64,000 bases of DNA from Rhizobium oryzicola (lineage in GTDB: Bacteria > Pseudomonadota > Alphaproteobacteria > Rhizobiales > Rhizobiaceae), in NCBI RefSeq assembly GCF_030504645.1, contig NZ_JAUKWQ010000002.1, forward strand, positions 434,001 through 498,000, in the 5' to 3' direction. The position numbers and the translations under genes were made by a program. Shown one piece after another: positions 53,931 to 63,777 of this stretch; within the stretch, counting starts at the first letter, position 1; each line of letters opens with the position of its first letter. The notes below the pieces were generated by a model. It was not told the DNA's origin and made no database searches. It saw nothing but the letters and a program-made list of their open reading frames with translations.

Positions 53931-55166
53931 ATGATGAAGAAGTCGCTGAAAGAACGATTGGCCATCCTGTCCGATGCTGCGAAATATGACGCCTCCTGTG
54001 CGTCGAGTGGGACGACGCGACGCGATTCGAGCCGGTCCGGCGGCTTGGGTTCCACGGAAGGGTCCGGCATTTGCCACGCCTATGCGCCGGATGGGCGATG
54101 CATTTCTTTGCTGAAAATTCTGCTCACCAATTTCTGCATCTATGACTGTGCCTATTGCATCAACCGGTCCTCCAGCAATGTGGAGCGGGCGCGCTTCACG
54201 CCAGAGGAGGTCGTCTGGCTGACGCTCGAATTCTATCGCCGCAACTATATCGAGGGCCTGTTTCTGTCGTCCGGCATCATCCGTTCCTCGGATCATACCA
54301 TGGAGCAGATGGTGCGGATCGCCCGCGAGCTGCGCACCACCCATAACTTTCGCGGCTATATTCACCTGAAGACCATTCCGGACGCATCGCCGCTCTTGAT
54401 CGAGGAGGCAGGGCTTTATGCCGATCGCTTGTCGATCAACATCGAGCTGCCGACGGATCACGGCGTTCAGCAATTCGCTCCCGAGAAGAAGCCGGCTGGC
54501 ATCCGCCAGGCCATGGGCAATCTGCGCCTGAAGATCGAGGAGGCGTCCGAGCCAACCTTGCAGAAGAAGCGGCGACGAACCTTCGTTCCCGCCGGCCAGA
54601 GCACGCAGATGATCGTCGGCGCTGATGGTGCCAATGATGCAACGATCCTCGGCACCAGTGCGCGGCTTTACGGCAGCTACGGCCTGCGGCGCGTGTATTA
54701 CTCCGCCTTCAGCCCCATTCCGGATGCATCGTCGAAACTGCCGCTGATCAAGCCGCCGCTGGTGCGTGAGCACCGGCTTTATCAGGCCGACTGGCTCTAC
54801 CGCTTCTACGGTTTCGACATCGGCGAGATCACCTCGGCGACCGCCGACGGCAATCTGGATCTCGACCTCGACCCGAAGCTGGCCTGGGCGCTTGCCCATC
54901 GCGATCGCTTTCCTATCGACATCAACCGTGCGCCAAAAGAGATGCTGCTGCGCGTGCCGGGGCTCGGCACCAAGGCGGTCAGGTCCATTCTCTCCGCCCG
55001 GCTCTTCAGCCGGTTGAGGCTGGAGGATCTGGCGCGGCTTGGGGTGTCGCTGCGCAAGGTGCAGGCCTTTGTGAGCGCCGAGGGCTGGAGTGCCGGGGGG
55101 CTGATCGACCGCACGGATCTGCGGGCGCGCTTCGAGCCGAAACCGGAACAGCTGTCGTTGTTTTGA
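53931..55166 (+). CDS. radical SAM protein linked to UdgX (putative DNA modification/repair)
   Basis: About 411 residues. The radical SAM cluster motif CxxxCxxC is CIYDCAYC (about residues 69-76), preceded by GICHAYAPDGRCISLLKILL. A C-terminal helix-hairpin-helix reads VPGLGTKAVRSIL in a DNA-binding context (about 335-350). I recognise the family defined as a radical SAM protein found beside UDG-family and DUF4130 proteins. The partner, a DUF4130-UdgX fusion, follows at 55425. The reaction is unknown. Starts at 53922 (GTG), 53931 and 53934 are all possible. Confidence 0.88.
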   Translation: MMKKSLKERLAILSDAAKYDASCASSGTTRRDSSRSGGLGSTEGSGICHAYAPDGRCISLLKILLTNFCIYDCAYCINRSSSNVERARFTPEEVVWLTLEFYRRNYIEGLFLSSGIIRSSDHTMEQMVRIARELRTTHNFRGYIHLKTIPDASPLLIEEAGLYADRLSINIELPTDHGVQQFAPEKKPAGIRQAMGNLRLKIEEASEPTLQKKRRRTFVPAGQSTQMIVGADGANDATILGTSARLYGSYGLRRVYYSAFSPIPDASSKLPLIKPPLVREHRLYQADWLYRFYGFDIGEITSATADGNLDLDLDPKLAWALAHRDRFPIDINRAPKEMLLRVPGLGTKAVRSILSARLFSRLRLEDLARLGVSLRKVQAFVSAEGWSAGGLIDRTDLRARFEPKPEQLSLF

Positions 55167-55192
55167 AGGGAAACATCGCGCGTTGCTTGATA

Positions 55193-55376
55193 CCCCCCTC
55201 TGTCCTGCCGGACATCTCCCCCACAAGGGGGGAGATCGACTCGCTGCACTGTCTCGACCATCTCCTATGCTTGGAGAAATCGGTTCTATACGATGAGGTT
55301 GGAGAGAGGTTGAGGGAATTGCCGTTCTGCTGATCTCCTCCCTTGTGGGGGAGATGTCCGGCAGGACAGAGGGGGG
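55193..55376. repeat. BIME/REP-type palindromic element, copy 2
   Basis: Arms at 55193-55237 and 55332-55376 are 45 bp inverted copies with one mismatch, separated by 94 bp. The arms differ from copy 1 (16822-17003) at only a few bases, while the central segments are unrelated. It sits between the radical SAM gene and its DUF4130-UdgX partner, where its hairpins could lower read-through or protect mRNA ends. Confidence 0.88.
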
Positions 55377-55424
55377 GTATTGGTCGCGCAAGCGACTTTT
55401 TCCGATGGCTCGTGAGATGAGGAA

Positions 55425-56918
55425 ATGTGGACTGTTACGCTGAACGGGCGAGGGGATCTCGAGGAGTGGCGGGATGCCGCCCGCGCCTATTTGCGTGCAA
55501 ACATCAAGCCGGAGCACATCGACTGGCGTCTGCGCGACAGTTTGAGCCTGCCTGGGCTGGCGGAGGACGCGGTTCCTGAACCCAAGCCGGATGCGCCGGC
55601 ACTGAGCGTTCCGCCGCAGTTCCTGGAACTGGCGGAGGCTGTGATCTGCCATTCGGATCCGATCCGGTTTTCGCTTCTCTATCGGCTGCTCTGGCGCCTG
55701 TGCGAGGACCGCAACGTGCTGCAGATGTTGGCGGACGAGGATGTCGTGCTGGCGCGCAAGCTGGAAAAATCGGTGCGGCGTGACAGCCACAAGATGACGG
55801 CCTTCGTGCGGTTCAAGGAAATCGCCCCACGGGATCTCTCCGGTCACCGCCGGGCCTTCTTCGCCTGGTTCGAGCCGGATCATTTCATCGTGGCGCGCAA
55901 GGCGCCGTTCTTCCGCCGCCGCTTTGTCGATATGGACTGGGTGATCGCGACGCCGAAGGGTTCGGCGGCCTGGGACGGCGAGGTGCTGACCCTGTCCGAC
56001 GAGCCTGCCCAGAAGCCGGATATCCGCGACGCGACAGATGACCTCTGGCGCACCTATTATGCCAATATCTTCAACCCGGCGCGGTTGAAGGTGAAGGCGA
56101 TGACGGCGGAGATGCCGAAGAAATACTGGAAGAACCTGCCTGAAGCAGAACTCATTCCGCAGCTGATCGCCGATGCCGAGACCAAAGTGCTTGATATGGC
56201 GGCGCGGCAGGCAAGCCAACCACCGACCTTCCATGAGCGTCTGCAGAAGCGGGCTGTCGTCGGGGATGCGGTGTCCGCTGCGGCTGATGGGCTGGCTGGT
56301 TTGCAGCAGGCGGCGGCGAGCTGCACGCTCTGTCCGCTGCATTGCGCGGCAACGCAGACGGTGTTTGGCGAGGGGCCGGAGCGGGCCGAGATCATGATCG
56401 TCGGCGAACAGCCGGGCGACCAGGAGGATCTGGCGGGACGTCCCTTTGTCGGGCCTGCGGGCAAGGTGTTCGATACCGTGGCGGCGGAGGTGGGTCTTGA
56501 CCGTTCGCGAACCTATGTCACCAACGCCGTCAAACATTTCAAATACGAGCCGCGCGGCAAGCGCCGCATCCATCAGAAGCCCAATCAGGGCGAAGTGCAG
56601 GCCTGCCGGTTCTGGCTGAGCCAAGAGATCCAACTGGTCCAGCCCAAGCTGATCGTGGCCATGGGTGCGACGGCCTATTACGCGCTGACGGATGGTCGCG
56701 AGCGGCTGGAGGATGTGCGGGGCCGGCCTCTGCCCATCGAGGGCGGGCGCATCCTGTTTGTCACCGTTCACCCCTCCTACCTGCTGCGCATTCCTGACGA
56801 GGCGCGCAAGGCAGATGAGCTTGCGCGCTACCGACAGGATCTGGCGCGGGTTGGGCAGATGGCGGTCGAGCTTCAATCCACGAAGAGCGGTTCCTTGGGC
56901 AGATTGGGCGGCGTATAG
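55425..56918 (+). CDS. DUF4130-UdgX fusion (uracil-DNA glycosylase superfamily)
   Basis: A 497-residue protein. The N-terminal DUF4130 domain covers about 1-250. The C-terminal UdgX domain starts near CTLCPLHC (300-307, probable Fe-S ligands with Cys394). It has motif 1 GEQPGDQEDLAGRPFVGPAG (328 onward), the UdgX loop KRRIH (379-383) and HPSYLLR (449-455). In mycobacterial UdgX the loop histidine attacks the sugar after uracil excision and leaves the protein covalently bound to DNA; His383 is its equivalent. The radical SAM gene upstream is its usual companion. The last 46 bp overlap the convergent DUF2235 gene. Confidence 0.9.
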   Translation: MWTVTLNGRGDLEEWRDAARAYLRANIKPEHIDWRLRDSLSLPGLAEDAVPEPKPDAPALSVPPQFLELAEAVICHSDPIRFSLLYRLLWRLCEDRNVLQMLADEDVVLARKLEKSVRRDSHKMTAFVRFKEIAPRDLSGHRRAFFAWFEPDHFIVARKAPFFRRRFVDMDWVIATPKGSAAWDGEVLTLSDEPAQKPDIRDATDDLWRTYYANIFNPARLKVKAMTAEMPKKYWKNLPEAELIPQLIADAETKVLDMAARQASQPPTFHERLQKRAVVGDAVSAAADGLAGLQQAAASCTLCPLHCAATQTVFGEGPERAEIMIVGEQPGDQEDLAGRPFVGPAGKVFDTVAAEVGLDRSRTYVTNAVKHFKYEPRGKRRIHQKPNQGEVQACRFWLSQEIQLVQPKLIVAMGATAYYALTDGRERLEDVRGRPLPIEGGRILFVTVHPSYLLRIPDEARKADELARYRQDLARVGQMAVELQSTKSGSLGRLGGV

Positions 56919-58090
56919 CCGCCGCCTTCAAGGCGCCGTTGGACGGAAGAATGGATGGCTGCGGTTGGCGGAATATAGCGGTGATCGCCGTCCGGAATGT
57001 AGAAACCGCCGGGCTTACCGCCATGCCGCCAGGAGGTCTTGGGCACCTTGCGAGGAATGAATTCCAGCACACGCCAAGCCGCGTTCATTGAGTCATGCAG
57101 CGGTGCCGTCGGGTCGGCTGTCACGTATTTTCCGCGCCCATGCCCATCGACCAGATCAAGCACTGCGCGGTCGTCATACAGCAGGCCGGAAGGCCGGGTT
57201 TCCCTGATCATCCATTGCAGCGGGATCTTGATCTGGGCACTTTCCGTTTCCGGATAGCCGCCACCCACATCGCCATGCACGCCTGCAAACCAGACTTCCT
57301 TGAAATCCTGCGGCTTGATGCGGATAGGGTCCTTCGGACGGAAAGGCTTGCCCCAGTATTCCTGTTCCGGTGCCCAGGGCTCCGGCTGGAACATGGTGCG
57401 CCGCTCGTCGATGGCGAGCGCCTGGCGCACGACCTCCACACTTGCATTATGGTGGGTGAAGGGATGGGTCTTCAATTGCGGATGGTGCTTGCCCGCCTCG
57501 ATCACGGAAGCGACCGTATCGAACAGGCCAAGCAGCTTGATCGGCGGGCGGTCATTGCGCAGCGTGCGCTCGTAAAGGCGCATGGTGCGGAAGGCGGATG
57601 GCGCGTCGCCTTCGGCGCGTATATCAGTCTGATGCTGCTCCTGCTCGGGGATCGCCTTGTAGGTGCGATAGGCATAGTCCAGCAGGTTCAGATGCACCTT
57701 GGTCGTCAGTCCGAAGGCGTGGATGAATCCGGCCAGTACGCGGGCGGTATAGGCGCCGCGGCTGAAGCCGAAGATATAGATCCGGTCGCGGTCGTAATGG
57801 TGGCCGCGCTCATCCACGGGGCCGGCGTCGTAGAGATCGACCAGCAGCCGATAGGCCTCTTTCACGTTTTCATCGAGTCCCCAGCCGGTCGCCAGACCCC
57901 ATGTCTCGGCCGCCTTTCGCCGCAGCTTCGACCAAGCATTGTCCGCTCCAAACGTGCCGACACCTGGATCATAATAGACGATCTGCTCGGTACTGCGGGT
58001 GAGGCAGCCGAACAATCTCAATATGTTGGTGCGATCTGCCGATATTTCATTCGACGTGCCATCGAACAGAATGACGATATTCTTCGACAT
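56873..58090 (-). CDS. DUF2235 alpha/beta-hydrolase-like protein
   Basis: A 405-residue protein opening MSKNIVILFDGTSNE. It has the nucleophile elbow FGFSRGAYTAR (Ser110), LFDTVASV and a late HDSMN, the pattern of DUF2235 proteins, some of which are phospholipase effectors of type VI secretion. No secretion-system gene lies nearby and no signal peptide is present, so a cytoplasmic hydrolase is as likely. The ATG at 58090 fits the family. The 3' end overlaps the DUF4130-UdgX gene tail to tail by 46 bp. Confidence 0.82.
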   Translation of the reverse strand: MSKNIVILFDGTSNEISADRTNILRLFGCLTRSTEQIVYYDPGVGTFGADNAWSKLRRKAAETWGLATGWGLDENVKEAYRLLVDLYDAGPVDERGHHYDRDRIYIFGFSRGAYTARVLAGFIHAFGLTTKVHLNLLDYAYRTYKAIPEQEQHQTDIRAEGDAPSAFRTMRLYERTLRNDRPPIKLLGLFDTVASVIEAGKHHPQLKTHPFTHHNASVEVVRQALAIDERRTMFQPEPWAPEQEYWGKPFRPKDPIRIKPQDFKEVWFAGVHGDVGGGYPETESAQIKIPLQWMIRETRPSGLLYDDRAVLDLVDGHGRGKYVTADPTAPLHDSMNAAWRVLEFIPRKVPKTSWRHGGKPGGFYIPDGDHRYIPPTAAIHSSVQRRLEGGGYTPPNLPKEPLFVD

Positions 58091-58240
58091 GTTTGATTTC
58101 CCCTCGATCATCCCCGCTTCACAAAATGGTTGCATTCAATTCATGGTGCAACTCTATTTTTCCCGCAACGCTTGGATGGTCGCATGTTTTTGCGAGCCGT
58201 GTTAGGCGGCACCGAGCGGGATGAATGGAGGAGCAGCCGG

Positions 58241-59713
58241 ATGTCGGCACAGGTGTTGATCAGTGGTGCCGGTCCGGTCGGCATGACATTGGCCGTGGAA
58301 TTGACCCGGCTCGGTGTGCCGGTGCGTATCATCGACAAGTCTCCCGGACGTACCGGCAAATCCAGGGCACTCGTGCTGTGGAGCCGATCTCTTGAGTTGT
58401 TCGAGCCGAGTGGCCTTGCGGAACGCTTTGTCGCGACAGGCAATCCTGTCACCCATACTACCTTCATGGAAGGCCAGAAGCCGATCGGCACCTTCCGCCT
58501 CGACCAGCTGGAAAGCCCTTATGCCTATGCGCTGATGGTGCCGCAGACGGAAACCGAGCGGTTGCTGGAGGCGCATCTCGCGGAAAGCGGAATCCGGATC
58601 GAGCGCAACACGACGCTGCTCGATTTCGAGCAGGATGGTGCGGGCGTGACGGCGCGTCTCCTATCGGAAACAGGCGAGATCGAAACGCTCAATACGCCCT
58701 GGCTGGTGGGCTGCGACGGCGCCCATTCCGCCATCCGTCACCAGTTGGGCCTTGCCTTCGAGGGTTATGCCGAGCCGGTGGAATGGGCCTTGGCGGATGT
58801 CTATCTGCCGGATTCCGTGCCGGGTGATCAGCTGCAGGTGTCGCTTCACCCGGCCGGTGTTCTGGCGCTGTTTCCCATGGGGCAGCATCGCTTCCGCCTT
58901 ATCGCCGATCTTGGCGTGGCAGAGGCCGGTCCGGATACGAGCGAGCTGACGCTTGCCCAGTTGCAGGCGATGATCGATGCCCGCGGCCGGCCGGACCTGG
59001 TGGCACGGGATCCGCAATGGTTGTCGCGTTTCCGCATCAACGAGCGCAAGGTGGCGGACTACCGCAAGGGCCGCATTTTTCTGGCTGGCGATGCCGCGCA
59101 TATCCACAGCCCCGCCGGTGGGCAGGGCATGAATACCGGCATGCAGGATGCCTTCAATCTGGCCTGGAAGCTGGCTCTTGTCGTGAAGGGTGCTGCGAAA
59201 GAAGCGCTGCTCGACACCTATTCGCCGGAGCGTAGCCCGATTGCCGAATTGGTGCTGCGCAATGCCGGCGGCGGCACCAAGGCCGTCACGCTTTCCAATC
59301 CGCTTGCGCGCAGCACCCGCAATTTCGTGCTGGGTGCGGCCCTGAAAATTCCGGCCGTGCAGCGCCGTGTCGGCAAATTCCTGTCCGAACTGGATGTGGC
59401 CTATCCCAAAAGCCCGCTTTCGGTGACCGGTGAAGAGGATGCCCCGTCAATCGGGGTGAAGCCTGGCCAGCGGGTGGGCTCGGAAATTTTCGGCATCAGC
59501 CAGCAGCAGATCGGTCAGTCCGGCAAATGGATCTTGATTGGCAGCACAGAGGATGTGACCGCAATTGCTGCGGAGTTTCCGGCGCTCGTTGATGCCGCGC
59601 AGGAGAGGCGCGAGCCCGGCCTGTGGCTGGTGCGGCCGGATGGCTATCTCGGCTTTGCGGGTGCCGCGGGTGATGTGGCGGGCGCCAGGAATTATTTGCG
59701 GCGGATCGCGTAA
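58241..59713 (+). CDS. FAD-dependent monooxygenase (PheA/TfdB group)
   Basis: A 490-residue flavoprotein hydroxylase. It has the FAD loop GAGPVG (about 9-14), the DG motif VGCDGAHSAIR, and the GD motif FLAGDAAHIHSPAGGQGMNT. A thioredoxin-like C-terminal remnant follows. Such enzymes hydroxylate phenols or other aromatics with NADPH and oxygen; the substrate cannot be told. The ATG at 58241 follows GGAGGAG at 58227-58233; the frame upstream to 58130 lacks a signal. Confidence 0.88.
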   Translation: MSAQVLISGAGPVGMTLAVELTRLGVPVRIIDKSPGRTGKSRALVLWSRSLELFEPSGLAERFVATGNPVTHTTFMEGQKPIGTFRLDQLESPYAYALMVPQTETERLLEAHLAESGIRIERNTTLLDFEQDGAGVTARLLSETGEIETLNTPWLVGCDGAHSAIRHQLGLAFEGYAEPVEWALADVYLPDSVPGDQLQVSLHPAGVLALFPMGQHRFRLIADLGVAEAGPDTSELTLAQLQAMIDARGRPDLVARDPQWLSRFRINERKVADYRKGRIFLAGDAAHIHSPAGGQGMNTGMQDAFNLAWKLALVVKGAAKEALLDTYSPERSPIAELVLRNAGGGTKAVTLSNPLARSTRNFVLGAALKIPAVQRRVGKFLSELDVAYPKSPLSVTGEEDAPSIGVKPGQRVGSEIFGISQQQIGQSGKWILIGSTEDVTAIAAEFPALVDAAQERREPGLWLVRPDGYLGFAGAAGDVAGARNYLRRIA

Positions 59714-59737
59714 GGACTTTCGGCGCTTCAATTCGGA

Positions 59738-59765
59738 AGAGCCAACTGATCGTGCCGTTGGCTCT
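59738..59765. terminator. bidirectional terminator-like hairpin
   Basis: AGAGCCAAC (59738-59746) and GTTGGCTCT (59757-59765) form a perfect nine-pair stem with a ten-base loop between convergent genes. No clear T tract follows on either strand. Confidence 0.5.
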
Positions 59766-59786
59766 CCTCAACTTCCGACTTTATGG

Positions 59787-60128
59787 TCAGCGGCCTTGAA
59801 TGATTTTGATCAGGTTCGGCGTGATCTGACCGTAGTGCAGATTGTTTGCCTCGTCATAGGAAATCCTGCCTGCAGCGGCGGCATTGATAACGCGGTTGCA
59901 GTAAAGCTGGTCTACCTGATTGTCCCGAACGTCCATCACTACGGCCACCTTGTGGCGGGCCGCGGTATCAGCGCTTCGTGCCTTTATGATGCATTTTTCG
60001 ATCGCCGAGGCGCGCAGGCTTTTGCTGCCCGCAAGCGCTGTCACGCCCGCATCATAATTGGTGCGGCTGGTTGCCGTACAGCTTGAAACGGCAACGCCGC
60101 ACAGCACGAGAGCGATTATCTTCTTCAT
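59787..60128 (-). CDS. small putative lipoprotein
   Basis: A 113-residue protein with a signal peptide and lipobox VSSC (cysteine about residue 17). The mature domain of about 95 residues contains two cysteines (Cys46 and Cys77, possible disulfide) and the helix-rich segment RVINAAAAGRISYDEANNL, which resembles a SHOCT-like motif. No function is known to me. It lies between convergent genes and is likely monocistronic. Confidence 0.68.
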   Translation of the reverse strand: MKKIIALVLCGVAVSSCTATSRTNYDAGVTALAGSKSLRASAIEKCIIKARSADTAARHKVAVVMDVRDNQVDQLYCNRVINAAAAGRISYDEANNLHYGQITPNLIKIIQGR

Positions 60129-60259
60129 TCAGTCCCCACAATCCCAGAGTGTAATATCTCCGGGACAAGAGCTATCGTGGGGCTGGAACACGGTCAAGCG
60201 AAGCGCAGTATGGCATCCTGATCGTCTGCAAACAGCGTTAATCGCGAAAGCGACACAGG

Positions 60260-60287
60260 CCGGCCCTCACCTGAGGATGAGGGCCGG
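60260..60287 (-). terminator. hairpin after carB
   Basis: CCGGCCCTCA (60260-60269) and TGAGGGCCGG (60278-60287) form a perfect ten-pair stem with an eight-base loop, eight bases beyond the carB stop. There is no T tract, so it may be a Rho-assisted terminator or an mRNA-stabilising stem. Confidence 0.5.
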
Positions 60288-60294
60288 TATCGTG

Positions 60295-63200
60295 TCAGAA
60301 GTAGCTCTGCAGCGGACGGACTTCCAGCTGGCCCTTCTTGAGTGCCTGAATGGCTTCGGCGGCGGCGAGCGCACCGGCCATGGTCGTGTAGTAGGGCACC
60401 TTCTGCATCAGGGCGGCGCGGCGCAGCGACTTGGAGTCGGAGATCGCCTTGTTTGAATCCGTCGTGTTGATGACAAGCTGGACCTGACGGTTGCGGATGG
60501 CATCCTCGATATGCGGACGGCCTTCAAGCACCTTGTTGATCTTGACCGCCTCGATGCCCTGTTCGGCGAGGTAACGCTGGGTGCCACCGGTCGCCAGAAC
60601 CTTGAAGCCGATTTCCACCAATAGCTTGATGGCCGGCAGAACGCGGGTCTTGTCTTCGTCACGCACCGACACGAAGACGGTGCCTTCGCGCGGAAGCTCG
60701 ACGCCGGCACCGAGCTGGCTCTTGGCAAAGGCCAGTGCGAAATCGGTATCGAGGCCGATGACTTCGCCGGTCGAGCGCATTTCGGGGCCGAGCAGCGTAT
60801 CGACGCCGGGGAAGCGAGCAAACGGGAAGACGGCTTCCTTGACGGCAATGTGCTTCAGGTTGCGCGGATCCGGCTTTGCGCCATAGGCGCCGATGGCCGC
60901 ATCCAGCTTTTCGCCGGCCATGATGCGGGCGGCGATCTTGGCGATCGGCGCGCCGATGGTCTTGGCGACGAAGGGCACGGTGCGCGAAGCGCGCGGGTTG
61001 ACTTCCAGAACGTAGATCGTGCCGTCCTTGATGGCGTATTGCACGTTCATCAGGCCACCGACGTTGAGCGCCTTGGCAAGCGCCGTGGTCTGGCGTTCCA
61101 GCTCGTCCACGATCTCCTTCGAGAGCGAGCGCACCGGCAGCGAGCAGGCGCTATCGCCGGAGTGAATGCCGGCTTCCTCGATATGCTCCATGATCCCGGA
61201 GACGAACACGTCCTTGCCGTCGCACAGCGCATCGACGTCCACTTCGATGGCGTTGGTCAGGTAGCTGTCGAACAGCAGCGGGTTCTTGCCGAGCAGCGTG
61301 TTGATCTGGCCGGTCTTGTCGTTCGGGTAACGCTGCTTGATATCCTCCGGCACCAGTTCCGGCACGGTATCGAGCAGGTAGCTCTGCAGCATGCTCTCAT
61401 TGTGAATGATCTGCATGGCGCGGCCACCCAGAACGTAGGACGGACGCACGACAAGCGGGAAGCCGATTTCCGATGCAACGAGGCGGGCCTGCTCGACGGA
61501 GTAGGCGATGCCGTTGTTCGGCTGGGCGAGATCGAGCTTCATCAGAAGCTTCTGGAAGCGGTCGCGGTCTTCGGCAAGGTCGATGGCGTCAGGTGCAGTG
61601 CCGAGGATCGGGATACCGTTCTTTTCCAAGGCTTCCGCAAGCTTCAGCGGCGTCTGGCCGCCGAACTGCACGATCACGCCAACCACTTCACCCTTTTCCT
61701 GCTCTGCGCGCAGGATTTCGATCACGTCTTCGGCCGTCAGCGGCTCGAAGTAGAGACGATCGGAGGTGTCGTAATCGGTCGAAACCGTTTCCGGGTTGCA
61801 GTTGATCATGATCGCTTCGAAGCCGGCATCCTTGAGCGCGAAGGCGGCATGGCAGCAGCAATAGTCGAACTCGATGCCCTGGCCGATACGGTTCGGGCCG
61901 CCACCGAGGATGACAACCTTCTTGCGGTCGGAAACCTGCGCTTCCGAGCGCGTGGCGCCGACGAAGGGCGTTTCATATGTCGAGTACATATAAGCCGTCG
62001 GCGAGGCGAATTCCGCAGCGCAGGTGTCGATGCGCTTGAAGACCGGGCGTACGCCGAGGCCGTTGCGCAGCATCGCCACATCCTTTGGCTTGCCGCCGGT
62101 CAGCGAGGCAAGGCGCGCGTCGGAGAAGCCCATGGCCTTCAGCTTGCGCAGGTTCTCGGCATCCTTTGGTAGGCCATGTTCGCGGATGCGCACTTCCATG
62201 TCGACGATCGCCTTCAGCTGGGCGATGAACCACGGATCGATCTTGCAGCCTTCATGCACCTCGGCTTCCGACATGCCGAGGCGCAGCGCCTGGGCAACCA
62301 TGCGCAGGCGGTCCGGGGTGGGTGTCCCGATGGCGGCGCGGATGGCGTTCTTGTCGTCGCCCTGGCCAAGGCCGGGGATTTCGATCTCGTCGAGACCCGT
62401 CAGGCCGGTTTCCAGACCACGCAGCGCCTTCTGCAAGCTTTCTGCGAAGGTGCGGCCAATCGCCATGACTTCACCGACCGACTTCATGGCCGTCGTTAGG
62501 ACGGGAGAGGCGCCTGGGAATTTCTCGAAGGCGAAACGCGGGATCTTGGTGACGACGTAGTCGATCGATGGCTCGAAGGAGGCGGGCGTTGCACCGCCGG
62601 TGATGTCGTTTTCCAGTTCATCAAGCGTATAGCCGATCGCGAGCTTCGCCGCGACCTTGGCGATCGGGAAGCCGGTGGCCTTCGAAGCCAGCGCCGAAGA
62701 ACGCGAGACGCGCGGGTTCATTTCGATGACGACCAGACGACCGTCGGCCGGGTTGACCGCGAACTGCACGTTCGAGCCGCCGGTCTCAACGCCGATCTCG
62801 CGCAGCACCGCGATCGAGGCGTTGCGCATGATCTGGTATTCCTTGTCGGTCAGCGTCAGCGCTGGCGCGACAGTGATGGAATCGCCCGTGTGGACGCCCA
62901 TCGGATCGATGTTTTCGATGGAGCAGATGATGATGCAGTTGTCCGCCTTGTCGCGAACCACTTCCATTTCATACTCCTTCCAGCCCAGAACCGATTCTTC
63001 GATGAGAACTTCGGTCGTGGGGGAGGCGTCGAGACCGCCATTGACGATGTCGAAGAATTCCGAGCGGTTATAGGCAATGCCGCCACCGGTGCCGCCAAGC
63101 GTAAAGGACGGACGGATGATGGCTGGCAGGCCGACATGGTCGAGCGCCTGGGCGGCAATCGCCATGGCATGGCTCATATAGCGCTGCTTGCGGTCTGTCT

Positions 63201-63777
63201 CGCCGAGGTTCCACTGGTTTTCCAGCGCGTCCAGAGCCTTGTCGAGCGCGTCGCCGGAGAGCGTCTCGCGCAGCTTGGCGCGCTCCGCTTCGTGCTTCTT
63301 GCGGTCGGCGTCCTTGATCTCGGTGGCGTTGGCCAGCATGGAGCGCGGCGTCTCAAGGCCGATCTTCGCCATGGCTTCGCGGAAGAGGGCGCGGTCTTCG
63401 GCCTTGTCGATGGCTTCCGGCTTGGCGCCAATCATCTCGACATTATAGCGGTCGAGAACGCCCATGCGCTTCAGGGACAGGGCGGTGTTGAGGGCGGTCT
63501 GGCCGCCCATGGTCGGCAGCAGCGCGTCCGGGCGTTCCTTGGCGATGATCTTGGCGACGACCTCAGGCGTGATCGGCTCGACGTAAGTTGCATCCGCCAG
63601 ACCCGGATCGGTCATGATGGTGGCCGGGTTGGAGTTCACCAAGATGACCCGGTAACCTTCCTCCTTCAGCGCCTTGCAGGCCTGCGTGCCGGAATAGTCG
63701 AATTCGCAAGCCTGGCCGATGACGATCGGCCCCGCGCCAATGATGAGGATGGATTTCAAATCTTGGCGCTTCGGCAT
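60295..63777 (-). CDS. carB: carbamoyl-phosphate synthase, large subunit
   Basis: A 1160-residue enzyme that makes carbamoyl phosphate from bicarbonate, ammonia and two ATP for arginine and pyrimidine synthesis, using ammonia tunnelled from CarA. It opens [20 protein letters not shown]. It has two homologous ATP-grasp halves ([10 protein letters not shown] in the first, [11 protein letters not shown] in the second), an oligomerisation domain between them and a C-terminal MGS-like regulatory domain ([16 protein letters not shown]). Length is normal for rhizobia. No carA is in the window. The 223 bp upstream to the window end contain no gene I recognise. Confidence 0.97.
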   Translation of the reverse strand: MPKRQDLKSILIIGAGPIVIGQACEFDYSGTQACKALKEEGYRVILVNSNPATIMTDPGLADATYVEPITPEVVAKIIAKERPDALLPTMGGQTALNTALSLKRMGVLDRYNVEMIGAKPEAIDKAEDRALFREAMAKIGLETPRSMLANATEIKDADRKKHEAERAKLRETLSGDALDKALDALENQWNLGETDRKQRYMSHAMAIAAQALDHVGLPAIIRPSFTLGGTGGGIAYNRSEFFDIVNGGLDASPTTEVLIEESVLGWKEYEMEVVRDKADNCIIICSIENIDPMGVHTGDSITVAPALTLTDKEYQIMRNASIAVLREIGVETGGSNVQFAVNPADGRLVVIEMNPRVSRSSALASKATGFPIAKVAAKLAIGYTLDELENDITGGATPASFEPSIDYVVTKIPRFAFEKFPGASPVLTTAMKSVGEVMAIGRTFAESLQKALRGLETGLTGLDEIEIPGLGQGDDKNAIRAAIGTPTPDRLRMVAQALRLGMSEAEVHEGCKIDPWFIAQLKAIVDMEVRIREHGLPKDAENLRKLKAMGFSDARLASLTGGKPKDVAMLRNGLGVRPVFKRIDTCAAEFASPTAYMYSTYETPFVGATRSEAQVSDRKKVVILGGGPNRIGQGIEFDYCCCHAAFALKDAGFEAIMINCNPETVSTDYDTSDRLYFEPLTAEDVIEILRAEQEKGEVVGVIVQFGGQTPLKLAEALEKNGIPILGTAPDAIDLAEDRDRFQKLLMKLDLAQPNNGIAYSVEQARLVASEIGFPLVVRPSYVLGGRAMQIIHNESMLQSYLLDTVPELVPEDIKQRYPNDKTGQINTLLGKNPLLFDSYLTNAIEVDVDALCDGKDVFVSGIMEHIEEAGIHSGDSACSLPVRSLSKEIVDELERQTTALAKALNVGGLMNVQYAIKDGTIYVLEVNPRASRTVPFVAKTIGAPIAKIAARIMAGEKLDAAIGAYGAKPDPRNLKHIAVKEAVFPFARFPGVDTLLGPEMRSTGEVIGLDTDFALAFAKSQLGAGVELPREGTVFVSVRDEDKTRVLPAIKLLVEIGFKVLATGGTQRYLAEQGIEAVKINKVLEGRPHIEDAIRNRQVQLVINTTDSNKAISDSKSLRRAALMQKVPYYTTMAGALAAAEAIQALKKGQLEVRPLQSYF

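Noticed and set aside
53817..56876. A 1019-codon open frame on the reverse strand
   Set aside because: It runs antisense through the radical SAM gene, the BIME element and the DUF4130-UdgX gene, has no recognisable domain, and its composition (rich in Arg, His, Gln, Pro) is that of a shadow of GC-rich genes.
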